This document shows positions 8,592-17,767 of a stretch of 64,000 bases of DNA, in pieces. The translations under genes were made by a program, and so were the position numbers. Origin of the DNA: an uncultured Clostridia bacterium. GTDB taxonomy: Bacteria > Bacillota > Clostridia > Christensenellales > Aristaeellaceae. Position 1 is the first letter of the stretch. Each line of letters opens with the position of its first letter. The notes beneath the pieces are model-generated. The model was not told the DNA's origin and did not search any database. It was given only the letters and a program-made list of their open reading frames with translations. The stretch spans positions 79,877 through 143,876 of the forward strand of contig CAKUFA010000002.1 of the NCBI GenBank assembly GCA_934647165.1, given 5' to 3'.

Positions 8592-9962
8592 TTAGGCATC
8601 CAGGGTGCTGATCATTTCCCTGTCCACCTTGCGGTACAGGACAAGGCAGATGGTCAGTGACACGAGCTCTGCCACGGGGAACGCCCACCAGGTTGCGCTC
8701 AGACCCAATTGACTGAGCAGCCATGCGGCGGGAATGAGCACCACCAGTTGGCGGCACAGGCTCATGATGAGGCTGTACATGCCTTTGCCGACAGCCTGGA
8801 ACACGGTGGACAGCGTGATGCCGACGGCGGCCAGAACAAAGTGGCTGCTGATGATGCGCAGCGCCATGCAGCCGATGTCCGTCAGCTCGGTGCTGCCGGA
8901 CTGTTCAAACAGGCTCATCAGAGGCCCGGGGATGGCAAGGAACAACACTGTGCCGGTCAGCATGATGGCAATGGCGTAATACAGCGCGACCTTGACGGAC
9001 TCATACACGCGCTTTTTTATCCGGGCACCGTAATTATAGCCCACAATGGCTACCAGGCCGTTGCTGAGACCGAAAACGGGCATGAACACAAAGGATTGCA
9101 GCTTGAAATAAACGCCGAGCACGCTCACGGCCGCATTGCCAAAGGGCATGAGGATGAGGTTGAAGAGCACGTTCATCACCGAGGAGATGGACTGCATGAT
9201 GATGCTGGGAAAACCAACGCTGAGGATGTTGCGCACAATGGAAGCGCTGGGGCGGAAGCCGCCGAGGTGCAGCCGAAGCTCCGGATTCTTCCACTGGTTG
9301 AGAATCATGCCAAGCAGCATGCCGAGAATTTGCCCCACCACCGTGGCGACAGCCGCGCCGGCAATGCCCATGCGCGGGCAGCCCAGTAGGCCGAAAATCA
9401 TGATGGGATCCAGAATGATGTTGGTGATGGCGCCGGTCAATTGCATCACCATGGACAGGATGGTGTTGCCTGTGGCCTGCACAAACCGTTCAAAAGTGAC
9501 GGAAAGGAACAGGCCGAAACCAAACACACACACAATTTGCAGGTATTGGCAGCCGAGCTCCTGCAATGCAGCATCCGGGGTCATCATGGCGAAGAAAGGA
9601 CGGGTGAAGAACAAACCGAACACCAGAAAGAGCAAATAGCCAATGAGGGAAAGCATGATGCCGTTGCGTGCCGCATCATGCGCTTCATCACCGCGCTTTT
9701 CGCCCAGTTTGCGGGAGATCAGGCTGTTGATGCCCACACCCAGGCCGGTGGAAACGGCGATCATCAGCATCTGGATAGGATAGGCCAGCGACACTGCGGT
9801 GAGGGCGTTGGCGTCGTATTGGGCAACAAAGATGCTGTCCACAACGTTGTATAGCGCCTGCACCAGCATGCTGATCATGATGGGCACGGACACTTTGGGT
9901 ACCAGTTTGGTCATTTTCATGGTGCCCAGCATTTGAGATTTGACCTGTTCGTTTGATTCCAT
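8592..9962 (-). CDS. MATE family efflux transporter
   Basis: A 456-residue, twelve-helix multidrug/Na+ antiporter of the MATE superfamily, NorM/DinF-like clostridial group. Repeated hydrophobic helices and the motifs VPIMISMLVQALYNVVDSIF near the N terminus and GIAGAAVATVVGQ mid-protein support this. The start at 9962 (MESNEQVKSQ) has GGAGG close upstream; a much longer in-frame extension is excluded because it would run through a promoter. A second MATE gene occurs at 62.3-63.6 kb. The substrate cannot be predicted. Confidence 0.93.
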   Translation of the reverse strand: MESNEQVKSQMLGTMKMTKLVPKVSVPIMISMLVQALYNVVDSIFVAQYDANALTAVSLAYPIQMLMIAVSTGLGVGINSLISRKLGEKRGDEAHDAARNGIMLSLIGYLLFLVFGLFFTRPFFAMMTPDAALQELGCQYLQIVCVFGFGLFLSVTFERFVQATGNTILSMVMQLTGAITNIILDPIMIFGLLGCPRMGIAGAAVATVVGQILGMLLGMILNQWKNPELRLHLGGFRPSASIVRNILSVGFPSIIMQSISSVMNVLFNLILMPFGNAAVSVLGVYFKLQSFVFMPVFGLSNGLVAIVGYNYGARIKKRVYESVKVALYYAIAIMLTGTVLFLAIPGPLMSLFEQSGSTELTDIGCMALRIISSHFVLAAVGITLSTVFQAVGKGMYSLIMSLCRQLVVLIPAAWLLSQLGLSATWWAFPVAELVSLTICLVLYRKVDREMISTLDA

Positions 9963-10363
9963 GGGTTTTCCTCCAATAAAAAATCCGCCCATCCCGCCGG
10001 GTAACAGGATAGACGCTGGCTTCACGTCTGCGGGCTGGTGGATGCAAAGTTGTCGGGCTCCCTGCAAGCCTTGCATGTGCTGCCGATAGGGCGACATGCG
10101 ATTTATCATAACATGACAGCATGATATTGTCAATTGAAAGGAAAAGATTTTCCGACTGCGGAAAGCAATACTGTTTATTTCAGAAGAAAAGCGTGAAGAA
10201 AAGCCGGGGTGACCATCTCTCGGGCGGCGGATAGGTATGAAAGGGAAAGTATTTTTACAAGAAACCATGGGCAAATGCCGCACAAAATCGCAGGTCGCTC
10301 TCGCAAAAAGACGGATTATTGTGTATAATGGGTTGACCAACAACCAGGAAGGAGGCCGCACGG
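9963..10363. other. divergent intergenic region between MATE and the sensor kinase
   Basis: About 400 bp without a gene. It holds the MATE promoter at 10105-10133 and a TATAAT at 10324-10329, preceded 17 bp upstream by a weak TCGCAA. The ribosome site GGAAGGAGG lies before the kinase start. No RNA gene or repeat was recognised. Confidence 0.6.
10105..10133 (-). promoter_or_regulatory. sigma-A promoter of the MATE gene
   Basis: On the minus strand TTGACA (10128-10133) and TATGAT (10105-10110) are separated by 17 bp, about 145 bp upstream of the MATE start. Confidence 0.75.
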
Positions 10364-12166
10364 ATGAAGCGGAAGGAGAAAAAAAGCAGTGTACCGTTTA
10401 AGTTCAGCATGCCCAAACGGTTGCTGGCGGCATTCTGCGCGTGCGTGCTGGTGCCCTATGCATTGGGAATGTCCTTTGCGGTGCACATGGCGCAAAACGC
10501 TATCCCGGAGGCGGAAAAAACATATGAAAGCCGCGTGACGGCGCTGGCGGAACAGCTGGATACGGAATTGAGCCGCATTGAAAGCCAACTCTACTATAAT
10601 CTGCGCCGAACGCCGGTGCAGTATCTGTCGATTGTAACGCCGTCGTTTACCTTTGCGGAATTGTATGCCCACATTATGGATACGCAGGAGATTATCTATT
10701 CGCTGCGCAATGCAAGCGGGTTGCTGGACAAAACGACAGTCTATTTTCCCGGCATCAATGAAAAAATCGCTTCCGACGGCAGCTTTCTGCCACTGACGGA
10801 AAAGGATCTGGCGTTCATTGAACTATACAAAAAGAACCTGGGCAAAGGTACGCTGGCGGCGGTGAACGGAGCGCTGTGCATGGCCAGCGACACGATGCAC
10901 CTGTCCGGCGCATCCAGCAAGGCGAACATAGATGGAGCTGCCGTGCTGCGGCTGGATTTTTCTGACAAGACGATGGAGCAGTTGTGCGATGTGTTCCCTG
11001 AGGAGAGCCGCGTGGGCCTGTTCTGCCCCGCATGGGAGGGCGACGACTATTTTATCAGCGTGGGGAGCGACATGTATGACGCGGACGATGTGCGCGACGA
11101 CCTGATGGAGGTGGCAGAGCAGACGGCGAAAAGCGGCGAGCCGCTCACAGGCAGTGTCAAGCTCAAAGGACAGCAGACGCTGCGCATTGTGTGCCGGGTG
11201 GGACGGCGATCGCTGTGGATGGGCGGCTATATTGATGCAAGGGTGCTGCAGAACGCCACCAGCTCCTTCACGATGTGGCAGCTGGCGCTGACTGCTTTCC
11301 TGCTGCTGGAAATCGTCTTCTTCTTCTATTTGATGCGCAAGATGGTGGCCAAGCCGGTCAACCGCTTTGCCAACGAGGTGAAACGCCTGGAGACGGAGGG
11401 CATGATCCAGCTGACGGACGAGCCGCGCAACGACATGGATTTCCTCTATGAAGCGTTCATGGGCATGAGCGAGAAGCTGAAGGCCGAGCTGGAAGAGTCC
11501 TACAAGAACAAGGTGCTGGTTTATCAATCGGAAATCAAGTATTTACAGGCGCAGGTGAACCCGCACTTCCTTTACAACAGCTTCTACCACCTCTATCGCA
11601 TGGCAAAAATGGAGGACAATGAGGGCGTGGCGGAAATGAGCAGCCGCCTGAGCTCCTACTATCGCTACATCACCCGCGCTGACCAGAACGAGGTGCCGCT
11701 GGAGATGGAGTATAACAACATTGTGGACTACACGGAAATCCAGACCATCCGATTTGGCAACCGCATCCATGTGGAGCTGGAACCCATGCCGGAGAGCTAT
11801 CGCACACTGACCGTGCCGCGGTTTGTGCTGCAGCCCCTGTTTGAAAATGCCTATTATCATGGCGTGGAGAAGATCGCCAAAGGGCGCATCCGCCTGCAGT
11901 TCAAATCCCGGCCCGGGGCGCTGGTGATAACGGTGGAAAACAATGGCGCCTGCACGGATGAAGAATTGGACAGCCTGACAAAATACCTGGAAAAGCAGAC
12001 GCCGGGAGAGAAAATTACGGCGCTGAAAAACGTGAAGGGACGCATGCAGCTGCTGGGCGGCGACCTGAGCGTATCCCGCGGAACCCTGGGGGGCTTCTGC
12101 GTGGCGCTGACATTGCCTGTACGAGAGGAGAAGAAAAAAGATGCAAACCCTGCTGATTGTGGATGA
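10364..12166 (+). CDS. YesM-type sensor histidine kinase
   Basis: A 600-residue membrane kinase of the HisKA-like LytS/YesM group, which usually senses extracellular carbohydrate signals. The first membrane helix is at about residues 20-42, then an extracytoplasmic sensor domain of about 260 residues, a second helix near 305-327, and a HAMP-like linker. The phosphoacceptor motif is QVNPHFLYNS with His401. The ATPase domain carries LQPLFENAYYHGVEK near residue 488. The gene overlaps the next, its response regulator, by 26 bp. The pair precedes a sugar ABC transporter operon, the typical context of such systems. Confidence 0.93.
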   Translation: MKRKEKKSSVPFKFSMPKRLLAAFCACVLVPYALGMSFAVHMAQNAIPEAEKTYESRVTALAEQLDTELSRIESQLYYNLRRTPVQYLSIVTPSFTFAELYAHIMDTQEIIYSLRNASGLLDKTTVYFPGINEKIASDGSFLPLTEKDLAFIELYKKNLGKGTLAAVNGALCMASDTMHLSGASSKANIDGAAVLRLDFSDKTMEQLCDVFPEESRVGLFCPAWEGDDYFISVGSDMYDADDVRDDLMEVAEQTAKSGEPLTGSVKLKGQQTLRIVCRVGRRSLWMGGYIDARVLQNATSSFTMWQLALTAFLLLEIVFFFYLMRKMVAKPVNRFANEVKRLETEGMIQLTDEPRNDMDFLYEAFMGMSEKLKAELEESYKNKVLVYQSEIKYLQAQVNPHFLYNSFYHLYRMAKMEDNEGVAEMSSRLSSYYRYITRADQNEVPLEMEYNNIVDYTEIQTIRFGNRIHVELEPMPESYRTLTVPRFVLQPLFENAYYHGVEKIAKGRIRLQFKSRPGALVITVENNGACTDEELDSLTKYLEKQTPGEKITALKNVKGRMQLLGGDLSVSRGTLGGFCVALTLPVREEKKKDANPADCG

Positions 12167-13739
12167 CGAACCCAATATTGTGGAGGGACTGGCAAGCCAG
12201 TTCCAGCAGCGCTACGGCGATAGCGTGCAGGTGCTTAAATCCTTTTCCGGGCAGCACGCGCTGAGCGTTTTGCGAAACAACAAGGTGGACGTGGTGCTTT
12301 CCGACATCCGCATGCCTGACCTGGATGGTATTGCCATGGCGGAAAGAACAGAGAAGCTATGGCCGCACATTCACTTTGTATTCCTCAGCGGCTTTGATGA
12401 TTTTGATTCCATCCATCGGGCAAGCAAGTGCGCGGCGTATCACGGATATTTGCTGAAAAGCGAAGGCGACGAAGTGGTGCTGGCCAAGATTGACAGCGAG
12501 TTGGCGCAGTGCGCCGCGGAAAGCCGTGCGGAGAGCCAGCACAACCGTATGCACGCTTTTTTGGCGCGTGCAGCACTGGAAAGCACGCTGCGTGGCGGCT
12601 GGTCCTGGGAGAACTTTGCCGCACAGACGCCGGAGCTTTCGCTGAATGTGGATATCCATCGCCCGGTGACCATGGTGCTGGGCAAGTGCCTGAAGCAGTC
12701 TGCCACAGCCTGCATGCAGCGGCTGCAAATCTTTGCCGATTTGATTGAAACACAGGCACCAGGGCTGCGCTTTGAAGCGCTGCTGCCGGAGGAAGGCACG
12801 CTGGTTTGGCTTCTTCAATCCCGGGAGGCGGAGGACAACTGCAACATGGACGGGTATGTGCATGCGTTGTTTGAATCCGTGCAGCAAATGGCGGACACCA
12901 TGGAAGCGGCTGTGGATCTGGTGGTGGGGGATGAAAAGCCCTTTGAACACATTGTGGCGCAGTATGAACGGCTGAACAACATCTATGACATTGTGGCGCG
13001 GGATGCAGGACGGCTGATTATCATTGATGAAAAGGACTATGCCGAAACGCTTTTAAGCAGCTCACCGGACAGGCTGCCGGATTCCTTCCGGTTTTCTACC
13101 TTCCTGCATCAGCTGGACAGGCAGCTTTATACAGGCTCGCCGGACAGCTGCCTGGCGCTGTTTGCCGCCTATTTCACAAAAGGGGTGGTGATGCGCTCGG
13201 AGCAGCTGCTGTCGCTGTTTTCGGTGGTGCTGGCTTTTTTGCGGGACAACGGGCTCAACGAAATCGGCGGACAGCAGGTGTCCCAGCTGCTGGACGAATA
13301 TCTGCGAAGCGGCGCGGAAGGAAACGCCGACGTACTCAATGCCAGGCTTGCCGAACTGTGTGCGGAGCTTTGCGGTTTGCGCAGCGAAAACGAAGCGCAC
13401 AATACGCAGACCATTATCAAACGCATCAATCGCTACGTGGAGGAGCATATTGAGGACTACGATCTGTCCCTGTCCGAGCTGGCAAGGATGACAGGATTCA
13501 ACCCTTCCTATTTGTCAAGGCTATACAGGCTGCACACAGGGCGTAAGCTGTCCGATCAGATTGACGAAGTGAAGCTTCGCCATGCCAAGGAACTGATTCT
13601 GTCGGGCAAAATGGTCAAGCATGTGGCGGAACGGACGGGGTTTGCATCCCCATCGGCATTTATCCTGTTTTTCAAGCGGAACACCGGTATAACACCCAGG
13701 CAGTTCTATGAGCAAAATACATCCAATGCAAACAAATGA
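12141..13739 (+). CDS. YesN-type response regulator with AraC DNA-binding domain
   Basis: This 532-residue regulator has an N-terminal receiver (LLIVDDEPNI at the start; phosphoacceptor Asp55 in VVLSDIRMPDLDG), a long poorly conserved middle region, and a C-terminal AraC/XylS double helix-turn-helix (about residues 430-525, including LSLSELARMTGFNPSYLSRL). It is translated from an ATG inside the end of the kinase gene behind GAGAGGAG. The expected partner is the preceding kinase, and the expected target is the promoter at 13957-13985 before the transporter genes. Direct control is inferred from gene order. Confidence 0.93.
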   Translation: MQTLLIVDDEPNIVEGLASQFQQRYGDSVQVLKSFSGQHALSVLRNNKVDVVLSDIRMPDLDGIAMAERTEKLWPHIHFVFLSGFDDFDSIHRASKCAAYHGYLLKSEGDEVVLAKIDSELAQCAAESRAESQHNRMHAFLARAALESTLRGGWSWENFAAQTPELSLNVDIHRPVTMVLGKCLKQSATACMQRLQIFADLIETQAPGLRFEALLPEEGTLVWLLQSREAEDNCNMDGYVHALFESVQQMADTMEAAVDLVVGDEKPFEHIVAQYERLNNIYDIVARDAGRLIIIDEKDYAETLLSSSPDRLPDSFRFSTFLHQLDRQLYTGSPDSCLALFAAYFTKGVVMRSEQLLSLFSVVLAFLRDNGLNEIGGQQVSQLLDEYLRSGAEGNADVLNARLAELCAELCGLRSENEAHNTQTIIKRINRYVEEHIEDYDLSLSELARMTGFNPSYLSRLYRLHTGRKLSDQIDEVKLRHAKELILSGKMVKHVAERTGFASPSAFILFFKRNTGITPRQFYEQNTSNANK

Positions 13740-13762
13740 CAAAAGCGCAAAATATCAACACG

Positions 13763-13799
13763 AAGGAGCGCGCCGGGGGAGAAAGGCGAGCTCCTTGCT
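13763..13799 (+). terminator. terminator after the two-component pair
   Basis: AAGGAGC-GCGCC pairs with GGCGA-GCTCCTT, followed by a T-rich stretch. It separates the regulator genes from the transporter operon. Confidence 0.65.
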
Positions 13800-13956
13800 A
13801 TTTCTTGCATATTTTTGTACTTTTGATGTACTTTTAACGAGAGAATTGCATCATGCGTAAGGGAAAGCATCAAAAAAGGGAAAGTGAGCGCCAAAGGCTA
13901 TTTCTTTGGTATGCCAAAAGGTAAAGGAAACAGCATTTGATGTCAATATTAAATGA

Positions 13957-13985
13957 TTGAAACGGACTTTCATGTTCTTTATAAT
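13957..13985 (+). promoter_or_regulatory. strong promoter of the sugar ABC transporter operon
   Basis: TTGAAA (13957-13962) and TATAAT (13980-13985) with exactly 17 bp between them, 58 bp before the binding-protein ATG. The rest of the 303-bp gap (13740-14042) holds the terminator above and an AT-rich stretch without a recognisable gene. AT-rich sequence just upstream of the -35 could be an UP element or regulator site. Confidence 0.8.
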
Positions 13986-14042
13986 TAGGATACAAATTGT
14001 TCGCCGAAAGGTGTAACAAAATAACGAGGAGGAGAGAGACCT

Positions 14043-15683
14043 ATGAAGAAGACGAAGCTCGTCGCTCTGCTCATGGCGTTGGTGATGGTTCTGTCCGTCA
14101 GCGCTGCCAGTGCAGAAACCTACAATCCCTTCTGGATCGAGCCCATGGAGACGCCTGTCACGTTGAACGTTGTGACTGGCTGGGGCCCCGATGCTTCTCT
14201 GCCGGAAGGCACCACCCCTGAAAACAACAAGCTGCTGAGCGTGTTGGAAGACATGAACATCAAGCTGAACTATCTGTGGACCGTGCCGGACGAGCAGTTC
14301 GACGAGCGCCTGGCGCTGCAGATCAGCTCTGGCGAACTGCCGGACGTTGTGATGCTGGGCTCCAGCGATTACTACGATTTCCGCGACACCGGCTATCTGC
14401 GCGACCTGACCGAAGCGTATGAAAAGTGGGGCAGCGATGAGCTGAAAGAACTGATGAACGGTATGGGCGCTGACGCCTTGAAGTACGGTTCTAAGGACGG
14501 CAAGATCTACGGCATCCCCGCTGTGCTGGATGCTGCCGAGGGCGTGGTTGGCCTGTACTATCGTGCTGACTGGCTGAAGGCGCTGAACATGGAAGTGCCC
14601 ACCACCATGGATGGCGTGAATGAGATGATCATCGCGCTGGCCAAGTATGGTGAGACCGTGAACGGCGGCAAGACCGTTGCCGGTATGGCGAATGCTTCCG
14701 CTGTGCTGAACAACAACTTCTCCATGAACGGCTACTTCCAGGCTTACGGCTCCTATCCGAACCGCTGGGTGATGCGGGACGGCAAGCTGATGAACGGCCT
14801 GCTGCTGGATGAAACCCTGGACGCTCTGAAGGGCCTGCATTACCTGTATGAAAACGGCGGCATCGCTGTTGACTTCCCCACCTGGAACTTCGATACCTTC
14901 GAAGCTCGTCTGGTCAGCGATCAGGTTGCCACCGTGTTCGGCACCTACTACATCGCTGCATGGCCTCTGAACGAGAACAAGCAGGCCAATCCCGATGCTG
15001 ACTGGGCCGAAATCGACCTGATCAACCTGGGTTCCAAGCCTGCCATGAACCAGGCAAGCCTGCAGTTCTTCAACGTCGTGACCAAGGACGCCCCCGCTGG
15101 TGCTGAGGAAGCCCTGATCAAGATGCTGAACATGTCCCTGGCTTCTTCCGCCAACTCCACGTCCGACAAGGCGTTCTTCAACGGTCGCGACCTGGCGAAG
15201 AATGGCTCCACTGTGTTCTGGCTGCCCGCTTACATGTACTATCCCACTCCCTACACCCGCGTGCGTGAGCATGTGTATGCTGCTTACGATGCCAAGGACG
15301 AGAGCCTGCTGACCACCGACTACGAGCGTGAGCTGTATGGCTACATGACCTCCTGGCTGAGCGAAGGCACCAAGAATGAGAACTTCGCCACTAACTGGGG
15401 TCAGTATATGAGCCGCCTGGGCAAGGAAATGGGCATTGCCCTTGGCCTGCGTGCCCGCGAGACCGGCAACTACGAACCCAACTACTTCTATGGCCCGACC
15501 ACGGAAGCTGAGAGCCGTTATTCCTCCACGCTGAGTGACATGGCTTCTCAGTTCGTGAATGATTTCATCATGGGCAACAAGACCGAAGCTGACTGGGCGA
15601 CCTTCAAGACCCAGTATCTGGAAGCTGGCGGCCAGGCTGTTCAGGATGCGATCAACGCGCAGTACGCTGAGATCACCAAGTAA
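14043..15683 (+). CDS. extracellular solute-binding protein of a carbohydrate ABC transporter (LplA/YtcQ type)
   Basis: A 546-residue family 1 binding protein that delivers oligosaccharides to the permeases encoded next. The N terminus MKKTKLVALLMALVMVLSVS is a signal peptide ending in ASA-E, a signal peptidase I site. No lipobox cysteine is present, which is unusual for a Gram-positive binding protein. Downstream motifs such as SGELPDVVML and DGKIYGIPA are typical of the group. The gene is preceded by a strong ribosome site (GAGGAGGAGAG) and is separated from the first permease gene by a hairpin. Codon choice looks more optimised than in its neighbours, fitting high expression. Confidence 0.92.
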   Translation: MKKTKLVALLMALVMVLSVSAASAETYNPFWIEPMETPVTLNVVTGWGPDASLPEGTTPENNKLLSVLEDMNIKLNYLWTVPDEQFDERLALQISSGELPDVVMLGSSDYYDFRDTGYLRDLTEAYEKWGSDELKELMNGMGADALKYGSKDGKIYGIPAVLDAAEGVVGLYYRADWLKALNMEVPTTMDGVNEMIIALAKYGETVNGGKTVAGMANASAVLNNNFSMNGYFQAYGSYPNRWVMRDGKLMNGLLLDETLDALKGLHYLYENGGIAVDFPTWNFDTFEARLVSDQVATVFGTYYIAAWPLNENKQANPDADWAEIDLINLGSKPAMNQASLQFFNVVTKDAPAGAEEALIKMLNMSLASSANSTSDKAFFNGRDLAKNGSTVFWLPAYMYYPTPYTRVREHVYAAYDAKDESLLTTDYERELYGYMTSWLSEGTKNENFATNWGQYMSRLGKEMGIALGLRARETGNYEPNYFYGPTTEAESRYSSTLSDMASQFVNDFIMGNKTEADWATFKTQYLEAGGQAVQDAINAQYAEITK

Positions 15684-15720
15684 GCTTTCAGCTGAACGGT
15701 AGAACGAGTCCATTTCAAGG

Positions 15721-15758
15721 AAGGGAAGCGGCGGCTTCGTCCGCTGCTTCCCTTTCTT
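15721..15758 (+). terminator. hairpin between binding-protein and permease genes, probable attenuator
   Basis: A 14-bp perfect stem (AAGGGAAGCGGCGG / CCGCTGCTTCCCTT) followed only by a short pyrimidine tail. This suggests partial termination or 3' mRNA stabilisation inside the operon, lowering permease expression relative to the binding protein. Confidence 0.7.
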
Positions 15759-15803
15759 AAACCCATTCTACCAATGTTATCATGAAAAGCGGGGGCATAA
15801 ACT

Positions 15804-16742
15804 ATGTCAAACACCACTGCGAAGCCCTTAACGACTGCAAACATTCGGAAAAAGCGTTCTCATTTGCAGGAGACGCCGTTTTACGTCATGCTCCTACCCG
15901 GCGTGATTCTGACCCTGATTTTCTCCTATTTGCCTATGTTCGGCCTTGTGATGGCCTTCCAAAACTACAAGCCGCTTCTGTCCTTTGCCGGCTCCAAATG
16001 GGTTGGACTTCAGAACTTCCAGGATATGCTCAGGCTGCCTCGGTTCTGGAGCATTGTCGGCAATACGCTGACCATTTCAACTTGGAAAATTGTGCTGGGG
16101 TTGATTGTTCCGCTGATCATCGCCCTTCAGCTTAACGAGGTCATCAGCAACAAGTTTAAGCGCGTTGCACAGACCGTATTCTTCCTCCCGTATTTCCTGT
16201 CCTGGGCAGTGTTGGGCGGCATCCTGCGCAACCTGTTCATGTATGACGGCATGATTAATGGCATACTGATTCGCTTGGGCTTAGAACCTGTGAAGTTCCT
16301 GATGGACAACAAATGGTTCCCGGTGATTCTGATCGTGTCCGATGTGTGGAAGGGCATGGGCTATAACATGATTGTGTTCCTGGCCGCCATCACCAACGTG
16401 GATCCCTCCCTGCACGAATCTGCTGCACTGGACGGCGCAACCCGTTGGCAGCAGACGTGGCACATCACCTTGCCGACCATTCGCCCCATTGTGGTGATGA
16501 TGGCAGTGCTGTCGCTGGGTTCCGTGCTCAGCGCCGGCAGTGAGCAGATCCTGCTGTTGTATAACGAATCGGTGTATGAGAGTTCTGACGTTATCGACAC
16601 GTTTGTGTACCGCATGGGTCTGGTGAACCACCAATGGTCGCTGTCCGCAGCTGTTGGTATGATGAAGTCCGTGGTGTCCAGTATCCTCATCCTGTTCTCG
16701 CACTTCATCGTTAACAAATTCCTAGATTATCAGGTATTCTAA
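15804..16742 (+). CDS. ABC transporter permease, LplB type
   Basis: The first inner-membrane subunit of a type I carbohydrate importer, 312 residues with six predicted helices. The cytoplasmic EAA loop that contacts the ATPase is visible as ESAALDGATRWQQTWHITLP near residues 207-226. Its pair is the next gene. No ATPase gene is adjacent, as is usual for this subfamily, where a shared MsmX-like ATPase encoded elsewhere energises several importers. The ribosome site is weak (AAAGCGGGGG), possibly contributing to lower expression than the binding protein. Confidence 0.93.
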   Translation: MSNTTAKPLTTANIRKKRSHLQETPFYVMLLPGVILTLIFSYLPMFGLVMAFQNYKPLLSFAGSKWVGLQNFQDMLRLPRFWSIVGNTLTISTWKIVLGLIVPLIIALQLNEVISNKFKRVAQTVFFLPYFLSWAVLGGILRNLFMYDGMINGILIRLGLEPVKFLMDNKWFPVILIVSDVWKGMGYNMIVFLAAITNVDPSLHESAALDGATRWQQTWHITLPTIRPIVVMMAVLSLGSVLSAGSEQILLLYNESVYESSDVIDTFVYRMGLVNHQWSLSAAVGMMKSVVSSILILFSHFIVNKFLDYQVF

Positions 16743-16760
16743 GGAAAGGAGGAAATCGTC

Positions 16761-17684
16761 ATGGAAGCAACTGTAAAAACGAAGAACCCGCATGATAAAG
16801 CAAAAAAGAAGCGTCTTCCTACATTTAACATTGTGAATGGTTTCCTTCTTCTGCTGCTGATTATCATCTGTTTTATCCCGATCATGCACCTGGTTTCCCT
16901 GTCGCTGTCCAACAAGCTGGATGCTGTGGCTGGCAATGTAGGCATTTTCCCGAAGGGCTTTAACCTTGCGGCCTATCAGTACGTGATGGAGAGCTCCGAC
17001 TTCTGGCGGGCGCTGAGCATCACCGTGCTGCGCGTGATCATTGGTGTGCCGGCCAGCTTGTTTGTGGTTCTCCTCAGTGCCTATGCGCTGTCCAAGCCCG
17101 TGAGCCGGTTCCGCGCACGGAACATTTTCTCCGGTTTCTTCGTGTTCACGATGCTCTTTGGCGGCGGCATGATCCCTTCGTACATTGTCATCAGCAAGCT
17201 GGGCATGTTGAACACCATCTGGGCGTTGACCATCCCCGGCGCGATGAACATTGGCTACATGATCATGATGATGAACTTCTTCCGTGGTATTCCGACGGAA
17301 ATTGAGGAAGCAGCCACCATCGATGGCGCAGGTCAGTTCCGCATTCTGTTCACGCTGTACCTGCCCATGTCGCTGCCGTCTCTGGCAACGATTTTGCTGT
17401 TCTCCACCGTGGCCAACTGGAACTGCTGGATGGACGGCTACCTGTACATGAATAAGCCCACCAACTATCCGTTGCAGACCTACCTGGCTGTGCTGCTGAT
17501 GAACAGCAAGAGCACATTGGACATGGCCATGACGCCTGAGCAGATCAAGCGGATGGAGCAGACCAGCGAGCGCACGATCGAGGCTGCGCAGATTTTCCTG
17601 GCCGCTCTGCCTATCATGTGCTTCTATCCCTTCCTGCAGAAGTACTACATCAAGGGTATCGTGGTTGGCAGTGTGAAGGGCTAA
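16761..17684 (+). CDS. ABC transporter permease, YtcP type
   Basis: The second permease of the importer, 307 residues, six helices. The EAA loop reads EEAATIDGAGQFRILFTLYLP near residues 181-201. Length and motifs match YtcP/LplC proteins. It starts 18 bp after the first permease behind AAAGGAGG and is the last gene of the operon; a perfect hairpin follows. The sugar imported cannot be read from sequence. Relatives handle pectin-, xylan- or mannan-derived oligosaccharides, and the YesM/YesN pair upstream fits such a role. Confidence 0.93.
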   Translation: MEATVKTKNPHDKAKKKRLPTFNIVNGFLLLLLIIICFIPIMHLVSLSLSNKLDAVAGNVGIFPKGFNLAAYQYVMESSDFWRALSITVLRVIIGVPASLFVVLLSAYALSKPVSRFRARNIFSGFFVFTMLFGGGMIPSYIVISKLGMLNTIWALTIPGAMNIGYMIMMMNFFRGIPTEIEEAATIDGAGQFRILFTLYLPMSLPSLATILLFSTVANWNCWMDGYLYMNKPTNYPLQTYLAVLLMNSKSTLDMAMTPEQIKRMEQTSERTIEAAQIFLAALPIMCFYPFLQKYYIKGIVVGSVKG

Positions 17685-17698
17685 GATCAAAAACAAGA

Positions 17699-17733
17699 GC
17701 GCCCCGGATGATGAAAAACGTCATCCGGGGCGC
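17699..17733 (+). terminator. hairpin at the end of the transporter operon
   Basis: A perfect 13-bp GC-rich stem (GCGCCCCGGATGA / TCATCCGGGGCGC). The T tract after it is poor, so it may act with the structured repeat just downstream. Confidence 0.8.
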
Positions 17734-17767
17734 TTGCTGTATAAGCTGATTCTTTCTGTTGGAAAAA

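Noticed and set aside
14025..14043. GAG triplets before the binding-protein gene as a TRAP target
   Set aside because: Only a few closely packed GAGs are present; they are explained by the ribosome-binding site. TRAP needs about nine or more regularly spaced triplets.
13851..15713. Long open frame (620 codons) antisense to the sugar-binding protein gene
   Set aside because: It is the mirror of a clearly functional gene with optimised codons, has no ribosome site or recognisable domain, and is rich in His/Gln/Gly as expected from reading such codons backwards.
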